Made by a program: the position numbers and the translations under genes
Assembly (NCBI RefSeq): GCF_022605725.1
Contig: NC_065564.1
Coordinates: 2,458,698-2,522,697, forward strand
Source of the DNA: Anthonomus grandis grandis
Lineage: Eukaryota > Arthropoda > Insecta > Coleoptera > Curculionidae
DNA length: 64,000 bases
Direction of reading: 5' to 3'
Part shown: positions 11,319 to 24,504 of the stretch, piece by piece
Position numbering within the stretch: position 1 is the first letter of the stretch
Layout of the letters: every line of letters begins with the position of its first letter
Notes under the pieces: generated by a model
Seen by the model: only the letters and a program-made list of their open reading frames with translations
Told to the model about the DNA's origin: nothing
Databases searched by the model: none

Positions 11319-14300
11319 CTAACCTATCAACACCCCCACTCCGACCCTAAAATTATTCTTCTGATGATTTATCAGACCGCTGATGGCCAATGTGAAGGGC
11401 AAAGGGCTCAGTTTCTTCTCCAGGACCGCGCCCACCGACCAATTCGAGTCCACGTGACCTGAAATACGTGCGGTTGTTTTAGAGAAACCGTTGCCATAGC
11501 AATCGTTGTTGCTAGGTGGTACCTTTAAAGACTACTTCGCTTTTGGGCAAATCGACCTGGTAACCGATGGAGGCGACCGATTCCTGGATTCGGTTGTTCG
11601 CCTCCAGTTCCACGCCGATTTGCAACTGTTTGCTCGCTTTTTGGTAGTAACATAAATGCACCCCGGACACTCCCACCGTGCCGGTTACCTGGTAGTTTTC
11701 GGTCGTGTATCTGGAAATTCAGTTTTTATTGGCTTTTTTGAGGTACTCCCTTCTTCAAGGGATAAAAAGTTGATTTTTGCCCATTAGGCTTTAAATTGAT
11801 TTCATAAGTAACGATTAATGCAAATAAACGAAAAAATAAAAATCAAAATTTTTGGGATAAATTTGACAGGGGGTACCCTTGGAAAAATCTCTCAAAAGTG
11901 GTTTTTAATTTTTTTTGGGAAAACTGTCGATCCAAGAGAAAAATTGTCTGAATCAAAGTTGTAGGGCCTTAAAGGGGCTACAATTTGCAAAATATTTCGA
12001 GCATCCATGTACCATAGTTTTCGAGAAATTTTGAAAAAACTGATTTTCATATTTTTTCAATTTTCTCGAAAACTATGGGAAAAATAAAAGTTTTTATTGT
12101 TGCACTAATATCTACCGAAGAGTACCTAAAAAAAAGCTAGAATACCTTTTTGCCCTAAATTGAATAATAAGGGCGCTACAGAGGATTTTTTGAATTAAAA
12201 TTTTTTGGGCCAAAAAATTTCAAAAAATTAAAATTTTAAAAATTGAAAAAATAAACTTACCAAAAGATGGAGCATTAAAATGGCAACAAAAAACCCTTAT
12301 AAGACATTTTTCTAAATCTCACAGTAATGGCACAAAAAATTATTTTTTAAAAATGTCCTAAATTAAAAACTCAAAAAATCGGCTTCGAACTCGTTTTTTT
12401 GGAGTTTTGTCGTTTTTATTTATGGCAAATTTGTATAAATAAAGTTTTGAATAATTCAACAGGGGCAAAATAGAAAATTAAAAAAAAATTGATTTTTTCC
12501 AAAAACTGCAGGGGAAAAATCTCTCAAAAGTGGTTATTAATTTTTTTTGGGAAAACTGTTGATGCAAGAGAAAAACTGTCTGAATGAAAGTTTTAGGGCT
12601 TTAAAGGGGCTACAATTTACAAAATATTTTGAGCATCCATGTACCATAGTTTTTGAGAAATTTTGAAAAAACTGATTTTCCTATTTTTTCAATTTTCTCG
12701 AAAACTATGGGGAAAATAAAAGTTTTTATTATTGCACTAATATCTACTGAAGAGTACCTAAAAAAAAGCTAAAATACCTTTTTGCCCTAACTTTCATAAT
12801 AAGGGAGCTACAGCGGATTTTTGAAAAATTGCTAATTTTTTGGGCCAAAAAATGTCAAAAAATTAAAATTTTAAAAATTGAAAAAATAAACTTACCAAAA
12901 GGTGCAGCATTGAAATAGCAACAAAAAACCCTTATAACACATTTTTCTAAATCTCACAGTAATGGCACAAAAAATTATTTTTTGAAAATGTCATAAACTA
13001 AAAACTCAAAAAATCGGCTTCGAACTCGTTTTTTTTTTAGTTTTGTCGTTTTTATTTATGGCAAATTTGTATAAATAAAGTTTTGAATAATTCAACAGGG
13101 TTAAAATAGGAATTTCAAAAAAATTGATTTTTTCCAAAAACTGCAGGGGTACCCCTGTGAAAAATTTCTCAAAAGTGGTTTTTAATTTTTTTTGGGAAAA
13201 CTGTTGTTCCAAGAGAAAAACTGTCTGAATGAAAGTTTTAGGGCCTTAAAGGGGCTACAATTTGCAAAATATTTTGAGCATCTATGTACCATAGTTTTCG
13301 AGAAATTTTGAAAAAACTGATTTTCATATTTTTTCAATTTTCTCGAAAACTATGGGGAAAATAAAAGTTTTTATTGTTGCACTAATATCTACCGAAGAGT
13401 ACCTAAAAAAAAGCTAGAATACCTTTTTGCCCTAAATTGAATAATAAGGGAGCTACAGAGGATTTTTGAAAAATGTTAATTTTTTGGGCCAAAAGATTTC
13501 AAAAAAATAAAATTTTAAAAATTGAAAAAATAAACTTACCAAAAGGTGCAGCATTAAAATAACAACAAAAAACCCTTATAACACATTTTTGTAAATATCA
13601 CAGTAATGGCACAAAAAATTATTTTTTGAAAATGTCCTAAATTAAAAACTCAAAAAATCGGCTTCCAACTCGTTGTTTTTTGAGTTTTGTCGTTTTTATT
13701 TATGGCAAATTTGTATAAATAAGTTTTGAATAGTTTAACAGGGCCAAAATAGAAATTAAAAAAAAAATTGATTTTTTCCAAAAACTGCAGGGGTTCCCCT
13801 GTGAAAAATCTCTCAAAAGTAGTTTTTAATTTTTTTTTGGGAAAACTGTTGTCCCAAGAGAAAAACTCTCTGAATGAAAGTTGTAGGGCCTTAAAGGGGC
13901 TACAATTTGCAAAATATTTTGAGCATCCATGTGCCATAGTTTTCGAGAAATTTTGAAAAAACTGATTTTCATATTTTTCCAATTTTCTCGAAAACTATGG
14001 GGAAAATTAAAGTTTTTATTGTTGCACTAATATCTACCGAAGAGTACCTAAAAAAAAGCTAGAATACCTTTTCGCCCTAAATTGAATAATAAGGGCGCTA
14101 CAGAGGATTTTTGAAAAATGTTAATTTTTTGGGCCAAAAATTAAAAAAAAAATAAACTTTTAAAAATTGTAAAAATAAACTTACCAAAAGGTGCAGCTTA
14201 AAAATAGCAACAAAAAACCCTTATAACACATTTTTGTAAATCTCACAGTAATGGCACAAAAAATTATTTTTTGAAAATGTCATTATTAAAAACTCAAAAA

Positions 14301-17300
14301 ATCGGCTTCGAACTCGTTTTTTTTGGAGTTTTGTCGTTTTTATTTATGGAAAATTTGTATAAATAAGTTTTGAATATTTTAACCGGGCAAAAAAAAGAAT
14401 TTCAAAAAAAAATATTTTTTTTTGAAATACTGCAGGGGTGTACCCCTGTGAAAAATCTCTCAAAAGTGGTTTTTAATTTTTTTTGGGAAAACTGTTGATC
14501 CAAGAGAAAAACTGTCTGAATGAAAGTTTTAGGGCCTTAAAATGGCTACAATTTGCAAAATATTTTGAGCATCTATGTACCATAGTTTTCGAGAAATTTT
14601 GAAAAAACGAATTTTCATATTTTTTCAATGTTCTCGAAAACTATGGGGAAAATAAAAGTTTTTATTGTTGCACTAATATCTACTGAAGAGTACCTAAAAA
14701 AAAGCTAGAATACCTTTTTGCCCTAACTTTCATAATAAGGGAGCTACAGAGGATTTTTGAAAAATGTAAATTTTTTGGGCCAAAAAATGTCAAAAAAATA
14801 AAATTTTGAAAATTAAAAAAATAAAGTTACCAAAAGGTGCAGCATTAAAATAGCAACAAAAAACCCTTATAACACATTTTTCTAAATATCACAGTAATGG
14901 CACAAAAAATTATTTTTTGAAAATGTTATAAATAAAAACTCAAAAAATCGGTTTCGAACTCGTTTTTTTTGGAGTTTTGTCGTTTTTATTTATGGCAAAT
15001 TTGTATAAATAAAGTTTTGAATAATTAAACAGGGCCAAAATAGGAATTTCAAAAAAATTAATTTTTTTCCAAAAACTGCAGGGGTACCCCTGTGAAAAAA
15101 CTCTGAAAAGTGCTTTTAATTTTTTTTTTGGGAAAACTGTTGGTCCAAGAGAAAAACTCTCTGAATGAAAGTTGTAGGGCCTTAAAGGGGCTACAATTTG
15201 CAAAATATTTCGAGCATCCATGTACCACAGTTTTCGAGAAATGTTGAAAAAACTGATTTTCATATTTTTCCAATTTTCTCGAAAACTATGGGGAAAATAA
15301 AAGTTTTTATTCTCGCACTAATATCTACCGAAGAGTACCTAAAAAAAAGCTAGAATACCTTTTTGCCCTAAATTGAATAATAAGGGAGCACAGAGGATTT
15401 TTGAAAAATGTTAATTTTTTGGGCCAAAAAATGTCAAAAAAATAAAATTTTGAAAATTGAAAAAATAAACTTACCAAAAGGTGCAGCATTAAAATTGCAA
15501 CAAAAAACCCTTATAACACATTTTTCTAAATCTCACAGTAATGGCACAAAAAATAATTTTTTGAAAATGTCATAAATAAAAACTCAAAAAATCGGCTTCG
15601 AACTCGTTTTTTTTTGAGTTTTGTCGTTTTTATTAGTGGAAAATTTGTATAAATGAGTTTTGAATAGTTTAACAAGGCCAAAATAGGAATTTCAAAAAAA
15701 TTGATTTTTTCCAAAAACTGCAGGGGTACCCCTGTGAAAAGTCTCTCAAAAGTGGTTTTTAATTTTTTTTGAGAAAACTGTCAATCCAAGAGAAAAATTG
15801 TCTGAATCAAAGTTGTAGGGCCTTAGAGGGGCTACAATTTGCAAAATATTTTGAGCATCTATGTACCATAGTTTTCGAGAAATTTTGAAAAAACTGATTT
15901 TCATATTTTTTCAATTTTCTCGAAAACTATGGGGAAAATAAAAGTTTTTATTGTTGCAATAATATCTACTAAAGAGTACCTAAAAGAAAGCTAGAATACC
16001 TTTTTGCCCTAAATTGAATAATAAGGGCGCTACAGAGGATTTTTGAAAAATGCTAATTTTTTGGGTCAAAAAATGTCAAAAAAATAAAATTTTGCAAATT
16101 GAAAAAATAAACTTACCAAAAGATGGAGCATTAAAATAGCAACAAAAAACCCTTATAACACATTTTTCTAAATCTGACAGTAATGGCACAAAAAATTATT
16201 TTTTGAAAATGTCATTAATTAAAAACTCAAAAAATCGGTTTCGAACTCGTTTTTTTTTGAGTTTTGTCGTTTTAATTTATGGCAAATTTGTATAAATAAA
16301 GTTTTGAATAATTCAACAGGGTTAAAATAGGAATTTCAAAAAAATAGATTTTTTCCAAAAACTGCAGGGGTACCCCTGTGAAAAATCTCTCAAAAGTGGT
16401 TTTTAATTTTTTTTGGGAAAACTGTTGTTCCAAGAGAAAAACTGTCTGAATGAAAGTTTTAGGGCCTTAAAGGGGCTACAATTTGCAAAATATTTTGAGC
16501 ATCTATGTACCATAGTTTTCGAGAAATTTTGAAAAAACTAATTTTCATAATTTTTCAATTTTCTCGAAAACTATGGGGAAAATAAAAGTTTTTATTGTTA
16601 CACGTCTACAACATCTACTGAAGAGAACCTAAAAAAAAGCTAGAATACCTTTTTGGCCTAAACTGAATAATAAGGGCGCTACAGAGGATTTTTGAAAAAT
16701 GTCAATTTTTTGGGCCAAAAAATGTCAAAAAAATAAAATTTTGCAAATTGAAAAAATAAACTTACCAAAAGATGGAGCATTAAAATAGCAACAAAAAACC
16801 CTTATAACACATTTTTCTAAATCTCACAGTAATGGCACAAAAAATAATTTTTTGAAAATGTCATAAATAAAAACTCAAAAAATCGGCTTCGAACTCGTTT
16901 TTTTTGGAGTTTTGTCGTTTTTATTTATGGCAAATTTGTATAAATAAAGTTTTGAATAATTCAACAGGGCCAAAATAGGAATTTCAAAAAAATTGATTTT
17001 TTCCAAAAACTGCAGGGGTACCCCCTGTGAAAAATCTCTCAAAAGTGGTTTTTAATTTTTTTTGGGAAAACTGTTGGTCCAAGAGAAAAACTGTCTGAAT
17101 GAAAGTTTTAGGGCCTTAAAGGAGCTACAATTTGCAAAATATTTCGAGCATCCATGTACCATAGTTTTCGAGAAATTTTGAAAAAACTGATTTTCATATT
17201 TTTTCAATTTTCTCGAAAACTATGGGAAAAATAAAAGTTTTTATTGTTGCACTAATATCTACCGAAGAGTACCTAAAAAAAAGCTAGAATACCTTTTTGC

Positions 17301-20300
17301 CCTAAATTGAATAATAAGGGCGCTACAGAGGATTTTTGAAAAATGCTAATTTTTTGGGCGAAAAAATTTCAAAAAAATAAAATTTTGAAAATTGAAAAAA
17401 TAAACTTACCAAAAGGTGCAGCATCAAAATAGCAACAAAAAACTCTCATAACACATTTTTCTAAATCTCACAGTAATGGCACAAAAAATAATTTTTTGAA
17501 AATGTCATAAATAAAAACTCAAAAAATCGGCTTCGAACTCGTTGTTTTTTGAGTTTTGTCGTTTTTATTTATGGCAAATTTGTATAAATAAGTTTTGAAT
17601 AGTTTAACAGGGCCAAAATAGAAATTAAAAAAAAAATTGATTTTTTCCAAAAACTGCAGGGGTACCCCTGTGAAAAATCTCTCAAAAGTAGTTTTTAATT
17701 TTTTTTGGGAAAACTGTTGTCCCAAGAGAAAAACTCTCTGAATAAAAGTTGTAGGGCCTTAAAGGGGCTACAATTTGCAAAATATTTTGAGCATCCATGT
17801 GCCATAGTTTTCGAGAAATTTTGAAAAAACTGATTTTCGTATTTTTTTAATTTTCTCGAAAACTGTGGGGAAAATTAAAGTTTTTATTGTTGCACTAATA
17901 TCTACTGAAGAGTGCCTAAAAAAAAGCTAGAATACCTTTTTACCCTAACTTTCATAATAAGGGAGCTACAGCGGATTTTTGAAAAATTGCTAATTTTTTG
18001 GGCCAAAAAATTTCAAAAAAATAAAATTTTAAAAATTGAAAAAATAAAGTAACCAAAAGGTGCAACATTAAAATTGCAACAAAAAACCCTAATAACACAT
18101 TTTTCTAAATGTCACAGTAATGGCACAAAAAATTATTTTTTGAAAATGTCCTAAATTAAAAACTCAAAAAATCGGCTTCGAACTCGTTTTTTTGGAGTTT
18201 TGTCGTTTTTATTTATGGCAAATTTGTATAAATAAAGTTTTGAATAATTCAACAGGGCCAAAATAGGAATTTCAAAAAAAAAAGATTTTTTCCAAAAACT
18301 GCAGGGGTACACCCCTGTGAAAAAACTCTCAAAAGTGGTTTTTAATTTTTTTTGGGAAAACTGTTGTTCCAAGAGAAAAACTGTCTGAATGAAAGTTGTA
18401 GGGCCTTAAAGGGGCTACAATTTGCAAAATATTTTGAGCGTCTATGTACCATAGTTTTCGAGAAATTTTGAAAAAACTGATTTTCATATTTTTTTAATTT
18501 TCTCGAAAACTATGGGGAAAATAAAAGTTTTTATTGTTGCACTAATTTCTACTGAAGAGTACCTAAAAAAAAGCTAAAATACCTTTTTGCCCTAACTTTC
18601 ATAATAAGGGAGCTACAGAGGATTTTTGAAAAATGTAAATTTTTTCGGCCAAAAAATGTCAAAAAAATAAAATTTTGAAAATTGAAAAAATAAAGTTACC
18701 AAAAGGTGCAGCATTAAAACAGCAACAAAAAACCCTTATAACACATTTTTCTAAATCTCACAGTAATGGCACAAAAAATAATTTTTTTAAAAAGTTATAA
18801 ATAAAAACTCAAAAAATCGGTTTCGAACTCGTTTTTTTTTGGAGTTTTGTCGTTTTTATTTATGGCAAATTTGTATAAATAAGTTTTGAATAGTTTAACA
18901 AGGCCAAAATGGAATTTCAAAAAAAAATGATTTTTTCCAAAAACACTCAGGGGTACCCCTGTGAAAAATCTCTCAAAAGTGGTTTTTAATTTTTTTTGGG
19001 AAAACTGTTGGTCCAAGAGAAAAACTGTCTGAATGAAAGTTTTAGGGCCTTAAAGGGGCTACAATTTGCAAAATATTTTAAGCATCCATGTACCATAGTT
19101 TTCGAGAAATTTTGAAAAAACTAATTTTCATATTTTTCCAATTTTCTCAAAAACTATGGGGAAAATAAAAGTTTTTATTGTTGCACTAATATCTACTGAA
19201 GAGAACCAAAAAAAAAGCTAGAATACCTTTTTGCCGTAAATTGAATAATAAGGGCGCTACAGAGGATTTTTGAAAAATGTCCATTTTTTGGGCCAAAAAA
19301 TTTAAAAAAAATTAAATTTTAAAAATTGAAAAAATAAAATTACCAAAAGGTGCAGCATTAAAATAGCAACAAAAAAACCTTATAACACATTTTTCTAAAT
19401 ATCACAGTAATGGCACAAAAAATTATTTTTTGAAAATTTCATAAATTAAAAACTCAAAAAAATCGGCTTCCAACTCGTTTTTTTTTTAGTTTTGTCGTTT
19501 TTATTTATGGCAAATTTGTATAAATAAAGTTTTGAATAATTCAACAGGGTTAAAATAGGAATTTCAAAAAAATTGATTTTTTCCAAAAACTGCAGGGGTA
19601 CCCCTGTGCAAAATCTCTCAAAAGTGGTTTTTAATTTTTTCCGGGAAAACTGTCGATCCAAGAGAAAAATTGTCTGAATGAAAGTTGTAGGGCCTTAAAG
19701 GGGTTACAATTTGCAAAATATTTCGAGCATTCATGTACCATAGTTTTCGAGAAATTTTGAAAAAACTGATTTTCATATTTTTCCAATTTTCTCGAAAACT
19801 ATGGGGAAAATAAAACTTTTTATTGTTGCACTAAAATCTACTGAAGAGTACCTAAAAAAAAGCTAGAATACCTTTTTGCCCTAAATTGAATAACAAGGGC
19901 GCTACAGAGGATTTTTGAAAAATTGCTAATTTTTTGGACCAAAAAATATCAAAAAAATAAAATTTTGAAAATTGAAAAAATAAACTTACCAAAAGATGGA
20001 GCATTAAAATTGCAACAAAAAACCCTTATAACACATTTTTCTAAATCTCACAGTAATGGCACAAAAAATTATTTTTTGAAAATGTCATTAATTAAAAACT
20101 GAAAAAATCGGTTTCGAACTCGTTTTTTTTGGAGTTTTGTCGTTTTTATTTATGGCAAATTAGTATAAATAAGTTTTGAATAGTTTAACAGGGCCAAAAT
20201 AGAAATTTCAAAAAAAATTGATTTTTTCCAAAAACTGCAGGGGTACCCCTGTGAAAAATCTCTCAAAAGTGGTTTTTAATTTTTTTTGGGAAAACTGTTG

Positions 20301-22104
20301 GTCCAAGAGAAAAACTGTCTGAATGAAAGTTTTAGGGCCTTAAAGGGGCTACAATTTGCAAAATATTTTGAGCATCTATGTACCATAGTTTTCGAGAAAT
20401 TTTGAAAAAACTAATTTTCATATTTTTTCAATTTTCTCGAAAACTATGGGGAAAATAAAAGTTTTTATTGTTACACTAATATCTACTGAAGAGAACCTAA
20501 AAAAAAGCTAGAATACCTTTTTGCCCTAAATTGAATAATAAGGGCGCTACAGAGGATTTTTTAAAAATGTCAATTTTTTGGGCCAAAAAATGTCAAAAAA
20601 ATAAAATTTTAAAAATTGAAAAAATAAACTTACCAAAAGATGGAGCATTAAAATAGCAACAAAAAACCCTTATAACACATTTTTCTAAAAGTCACAGTAA
20701 TGGCACAAAAAATTTTTTTTATGCCATTACATTTTTGAAAGGGGTACCCCTAGGAAAAGTCTCTTAAAAATGAGTTTTAATTTTTTTTGGGCAAACTGTT
20801 GATCCAAGAAAAAAAGTGTTTTAATTAGAGTTGTAGGGCTTTCAGAGAGCTACAATTTGCAAAATATTCCATGCATCTATATGTCATAGTTTTCCAGAAA
20901 TTTTGAAAAAACTGATTTTCATATTTTCCCAATTTTCTCGAAAACTATTGGTAAAATAAATGTTTTTATTGCAGCAATAGTTTCCATGTAAGGGTGTCTA
21001 AAAAAAAGCTGGAATACCTTTTTGCTCCAAATTGCATAATAAAGGAGCTACAGAGGATTTTTGAAAAACAGTCCATTTTTGGGCCAAAAATTGTCAAAAA
21101 ATAAAAAAATTTTAAAAACTAAAAAAAAAACATCACCAACACATAAAGCACTAAAACAACAACAAAAAACTCTTACAAAACATTTTTCTATCTACCCCCA
21201 TACCTCCATAAAAAATTTATTAAGTCAAAATAATCCTAAAAACTTCTTTAAAACTCACTTTGCTGCTGCACTGAGTAAGGCAATTTCACCCCCGGGCACC
21301 CCGGGCCCCTTCTGGAAAGCCAACTCCGTACCCAGAGCCAACCTCGCCGTAACCGCTTGCAAATAATGCAACACCATAACCCCCGAATTATTAATGATAT
21401 CCGGATTGGCCATGGTCACACTGGCCGTATAATCGTCCCCCCTATAATGCATGGTGAGCTGCCCCACTTGGAACTTGGAATTTTGCACTTGGGCCCCGAA
21501 TTTCGCTTGTAACCTCGGCCTTAATTGGTGTATAATTGTGGCGTTTAGGTTCCCGGTGGGATCGATATCACCCAGCAGGATGGGGTAGGCCTCGCTGGGG
21601 GAGATTTGTTTTGTTCCGACGTATGTGGCCCCAAATCTGTACCCGCTGGGTGTAACCGAACTCATGTTTATCGTGTGCGAGATCTGAAAGTGGTTGCTCA
21701 GGCCTCTGGTGAGCATTATTCGGCCTCCTTCGAAGCATGTGGGGAACACGTCTGAAAAGGAAATTGTTCACATAGCAGAAGTTTTTCCGATTAAAAATGA
21801 AACAGTTAGTAAAAGAGGTTCCTTGAAAATAATATTGCACACATTATACACTACCTTAGAAAGGACTTAATCTTAAAGGTTACATAAAAGGACTTAATGC
21901 ACAGTAACTTAAGGTCAGAGAAGTGAGGTTATGTGGGTACTTACTTTTGCACTTAGTGTGAATTTCTTCCAGTGGTCCGGGGTTTTCTATGGTTTCTTCC
22001 TGGGGCGCTTGGAGGTCGGTGGGTTTTTTTTCGGGGAATCCGGGAGCCCCCGCGGAGGGAGGAGGCGGCGGCGGGGCCGAATAAGCTGCTTGTACATTGC
22101 CCAT
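11319..22104 (-). CDS. Tom40: TOM40, pore subunit of the mitochondrial outer-membrane translocase
   Basis: Four exons join in frame on the - strand: 22104-21945, 21751-21259, 11710-11523 and 11458-11319. They give 326 residues, near the usual insect length. The protein starts MGNVQAAYS with a run of six prolines, then a helical lead-in (PGPLEEIHTKCKN). The 19-strand beta-barrel follows, with family hallmarks GLSNHFQ, TYVGTKQ.SP.EA.P.L.GD, NATIIHQL, YRGDDYTA, NP and HYLQ. The last exon gives VDSNW.VGA.LEKKL and a barrel-type C terminus ending in VGVGVLIG. TOM40 is the channel through which nearly all nuclear-encoded mitochondrial proteins enter. Intron 2 is 9.5 kb of satellite, far longer than the other introns. 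The gene shares a 0.58-kb promoter with MELK. Exons 1 and 2 occur again at 37944-38800. Confidence 0.95.
11850..21235. repeat. Satellite sat1: ~645-bp AT-rich monomers, about 14.5 tandem copies, inside TOM40 intron 2
   Basis: CTGCAGGGGTACCCCTGTGA and variants recur near 13143, 13785, 14429, 15075, 15717, 16361, 17010, 17655, 18298, 18943, 19589 and 20236, a step of 640-649 bp. Each monomer carries three inverted repeats: CCATAGTTTTCGAGAAA...TTTCTCGAAAACTATGG (67 bp overall; 12012-12078 in one monomer), AAAACTC...GAGTTTT, and TTGTAG...CTACAA. The monomers nearest the exons are the most diverged: the first lacks part of the unit, and the last (20725-21235) is heavily decayed and ends about 25 bp from the exon 2 splice donor. 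All monomers point the same way. Short - strand frames recur in each unit but are not conserved as a protein. Confidence 0.95.
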
Positions 22105-22685
22105 CTTTTATTTTATACACTACTTTTAATTATTATTAGTTATTTTAAGTTAAGACACTGCACAGTGAGTTTGTGTGGTAACGGGCACCTTTCGGAGGGT
22201 TACTTATGTAAAAATAAAATTAGAAATTTACTGAAATTAGCGGAAATTCCCTGAAAAATCTCCACATTTTCTGTTTTTTGGAAATTATCTGATAATTTGG
22301 TTGGGTGACAGTGACAGTGACGGAACGATAGTAGAGCCACCTGCCAATCAATAACAGGCGGCGTGTGCCCTAAGCAGAAAACTGCCTTGCTATCTTTAAG
22401 GTCACTGACCCCAAACCTAAAAGAAATCCATTTATGGCTGAAAATTTTAATAAACTCACGTTTGCCCCTAAGATTTTTAATCATAAAATCCCCAGACGAG
22501 CCCTCAAAGACCCCGAAAACCTTCGAGAACCTTCACTTAAGCCCCCCTTACACAAAAACCCCTGACCTTAATATAACGGTCAAATTTCAAATTCATATCG
22601 ACAAAATGGCCGCCGCAATCGGTTCGACTCAGGGTTATTTATGTCAGTTAATTTTGTAAATAAAACCGGGAATGTGTCGTGAAAC
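22105..22685. promoter_or_regulatory. Shared divergent promoter of TOM40 (-) and MELK (+), first copy
   Basis: Only 581 bp separate the two start codons, which face away from each other, so both core promoters must lie here. There is no clear TATA box. A TGACAGTGACAGTGACGG repeat lies near 22307-22323. GGCCGCCGC just after 22606 may lie in the MELK 5' leader. Confidence 0.65.
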
Positions 22686-24470
22686 ATGGTAAAGTTTAGC
22701 GTTTTAAAGGGCCTGTACGAGACCGAAAAGACCATAGGGTGCGGGGGGTTCGCCAAAGTGAAATTGGCGACCCACGTAGCCACCGGGGAAAAAGTGGCCA
22801 TAAAAATAATGGAAAAAAAAATGTTAAAAGACGATTTGCATAGGGTCAGCCTGGAGCTAAGTGCCCTAAAGAGTTTGTATCACGAGAATATTTGTCAGCT
22901 CTATCAGGTAGACCATTTGTAGACCCAACTGTACCACAATTTTTTGAAAAACACCAGTTTTTCTTCGGTTCCAGGTGATGGAAACCGAAACCCATTTTTT
23001 CTTGGTAATGGAACACTGCTCAGGTGGTGAACTGTTCGATCATATAGTGGAGAAAAACCGCTTAACAGAAGCAGAAAGTCGCACCTTTTTCAGGCAAATT
23101 GTTAGTGCAGTGGCTTACTTGCACAGTTTGGGTTATGCCCACCGAGACTTGAAACCTGTAAATATCACCCCAAACTGGTGTAGTGAATTAAAAAAAATGT
23201 TTACAACCATTTTAGGAGAACGTTTTACTGGACAGAAACCAAAATTTAAAATTAATTGATTTTGGTTTGTGTGCCAAGCCCGAGGGGGGCATGCAGAGCC
23301 CCTTGTACACCTCCTGTGGCTCTCCCACTTATGCTGCCCCTGAATTAATTTTGGGGCAACAATATTTGGGACAGGAGGTGGACGTGTGGGCCATGGGGGT
23401 CCTGCTTTATGCTTTACTAGCAGGGTGTTTACCATTCGATGATGTTGATGTCAGTAATTTGTATAGGAAAATTTTGGTAAGTGTTTATCTTTAATCTGGG
23501 CTCAGTATTTCAGTTGATTTTTTGCAAAAACTGCAGGTGGAAATTTGGCTTCCTGTGAAAAATCTTTTGTTAGGAAAACTGTTGGTCCAAGAGAAAAACT
23601 CTCTGAATGAAAATTGTAGGGCCTTAAGAGGCCTACAATTTGCAAAATATTTTGGACATCTATATATCAAGTGTTTATTTTTAATCTGGACTCAGTTCAG
23701 CTTTTTGAATAAATTCTACAAGCAAGCCATATTCCACTGTTAGGCCGAACTTCTCTTTTACCAGGCTCCAGTGCATCCCCAATCCGTTGTACATCCTTTT
23801 GTTCTCCTTGTCCAGTATCCTCTTGATTTTCTTTTTAATTATTTTGTTAAATAGCAGGGAGGGGCCCAAAGTGAGCCCTGCTGAGCACAAACATAGGCTG
23901 CACCCTCCCAGGAGAGTTATGAAGTTTTTGGGGATTTTATTGGCCAGTAGGGCGTTTATTTGGCCCACTGTATACCTGAAAAAAATTAGTTTTTAAATTA
24001 AATTTAATTGTTTTTTAAAATTACTTACTGGAACTCTTCGGGGGCCAGTTGAGACTTCAGTTTTGGGGGCAGATCCAGCTTATAATGGCTGTGAATACCG
24101 TAAACGACATAACGACCGTCACCTCTGATTAAAATTCGGTTGTTTTGGCTCATTTTGTCAGAACATTGACTTTTTCGAGGTTGACTTATGTGCCAGAATG
24201 TTCCAAGAAAAATCCCCTAAAGCCAAAACTGGTTTTTAGAGCGGCAAATACGACGAACCCTCATTTATCTCCAAAGAGAGTCGCTCCCTCATAAGATCGA
24301 TGCTCCAAGTGGAGCCGAAAAAACGCATCAAAGTCTCCGAGCTGCTCAGTCATCCCTGGATGACGTTGGGCATCCTGTCGCCCGTCAAGTGTCGCCTCCA
24401 AAGTCCCATAGACCTAGATCGGGACTGCGTGAAGGTCTGTTGAACGTGTCTTAATGACGGGAGGGCTTAC

Positions 24471-24504
<34 letters not shown>

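Noticed and set aside
13006..19661. Repeated ~68-residue - strand frames (QFSQKKLKTTFE...) in sat1
   Set aside because: They arise from the AT-rich monomer. Frames are broken in many units by small indels, with no sign of protein-level constraint.
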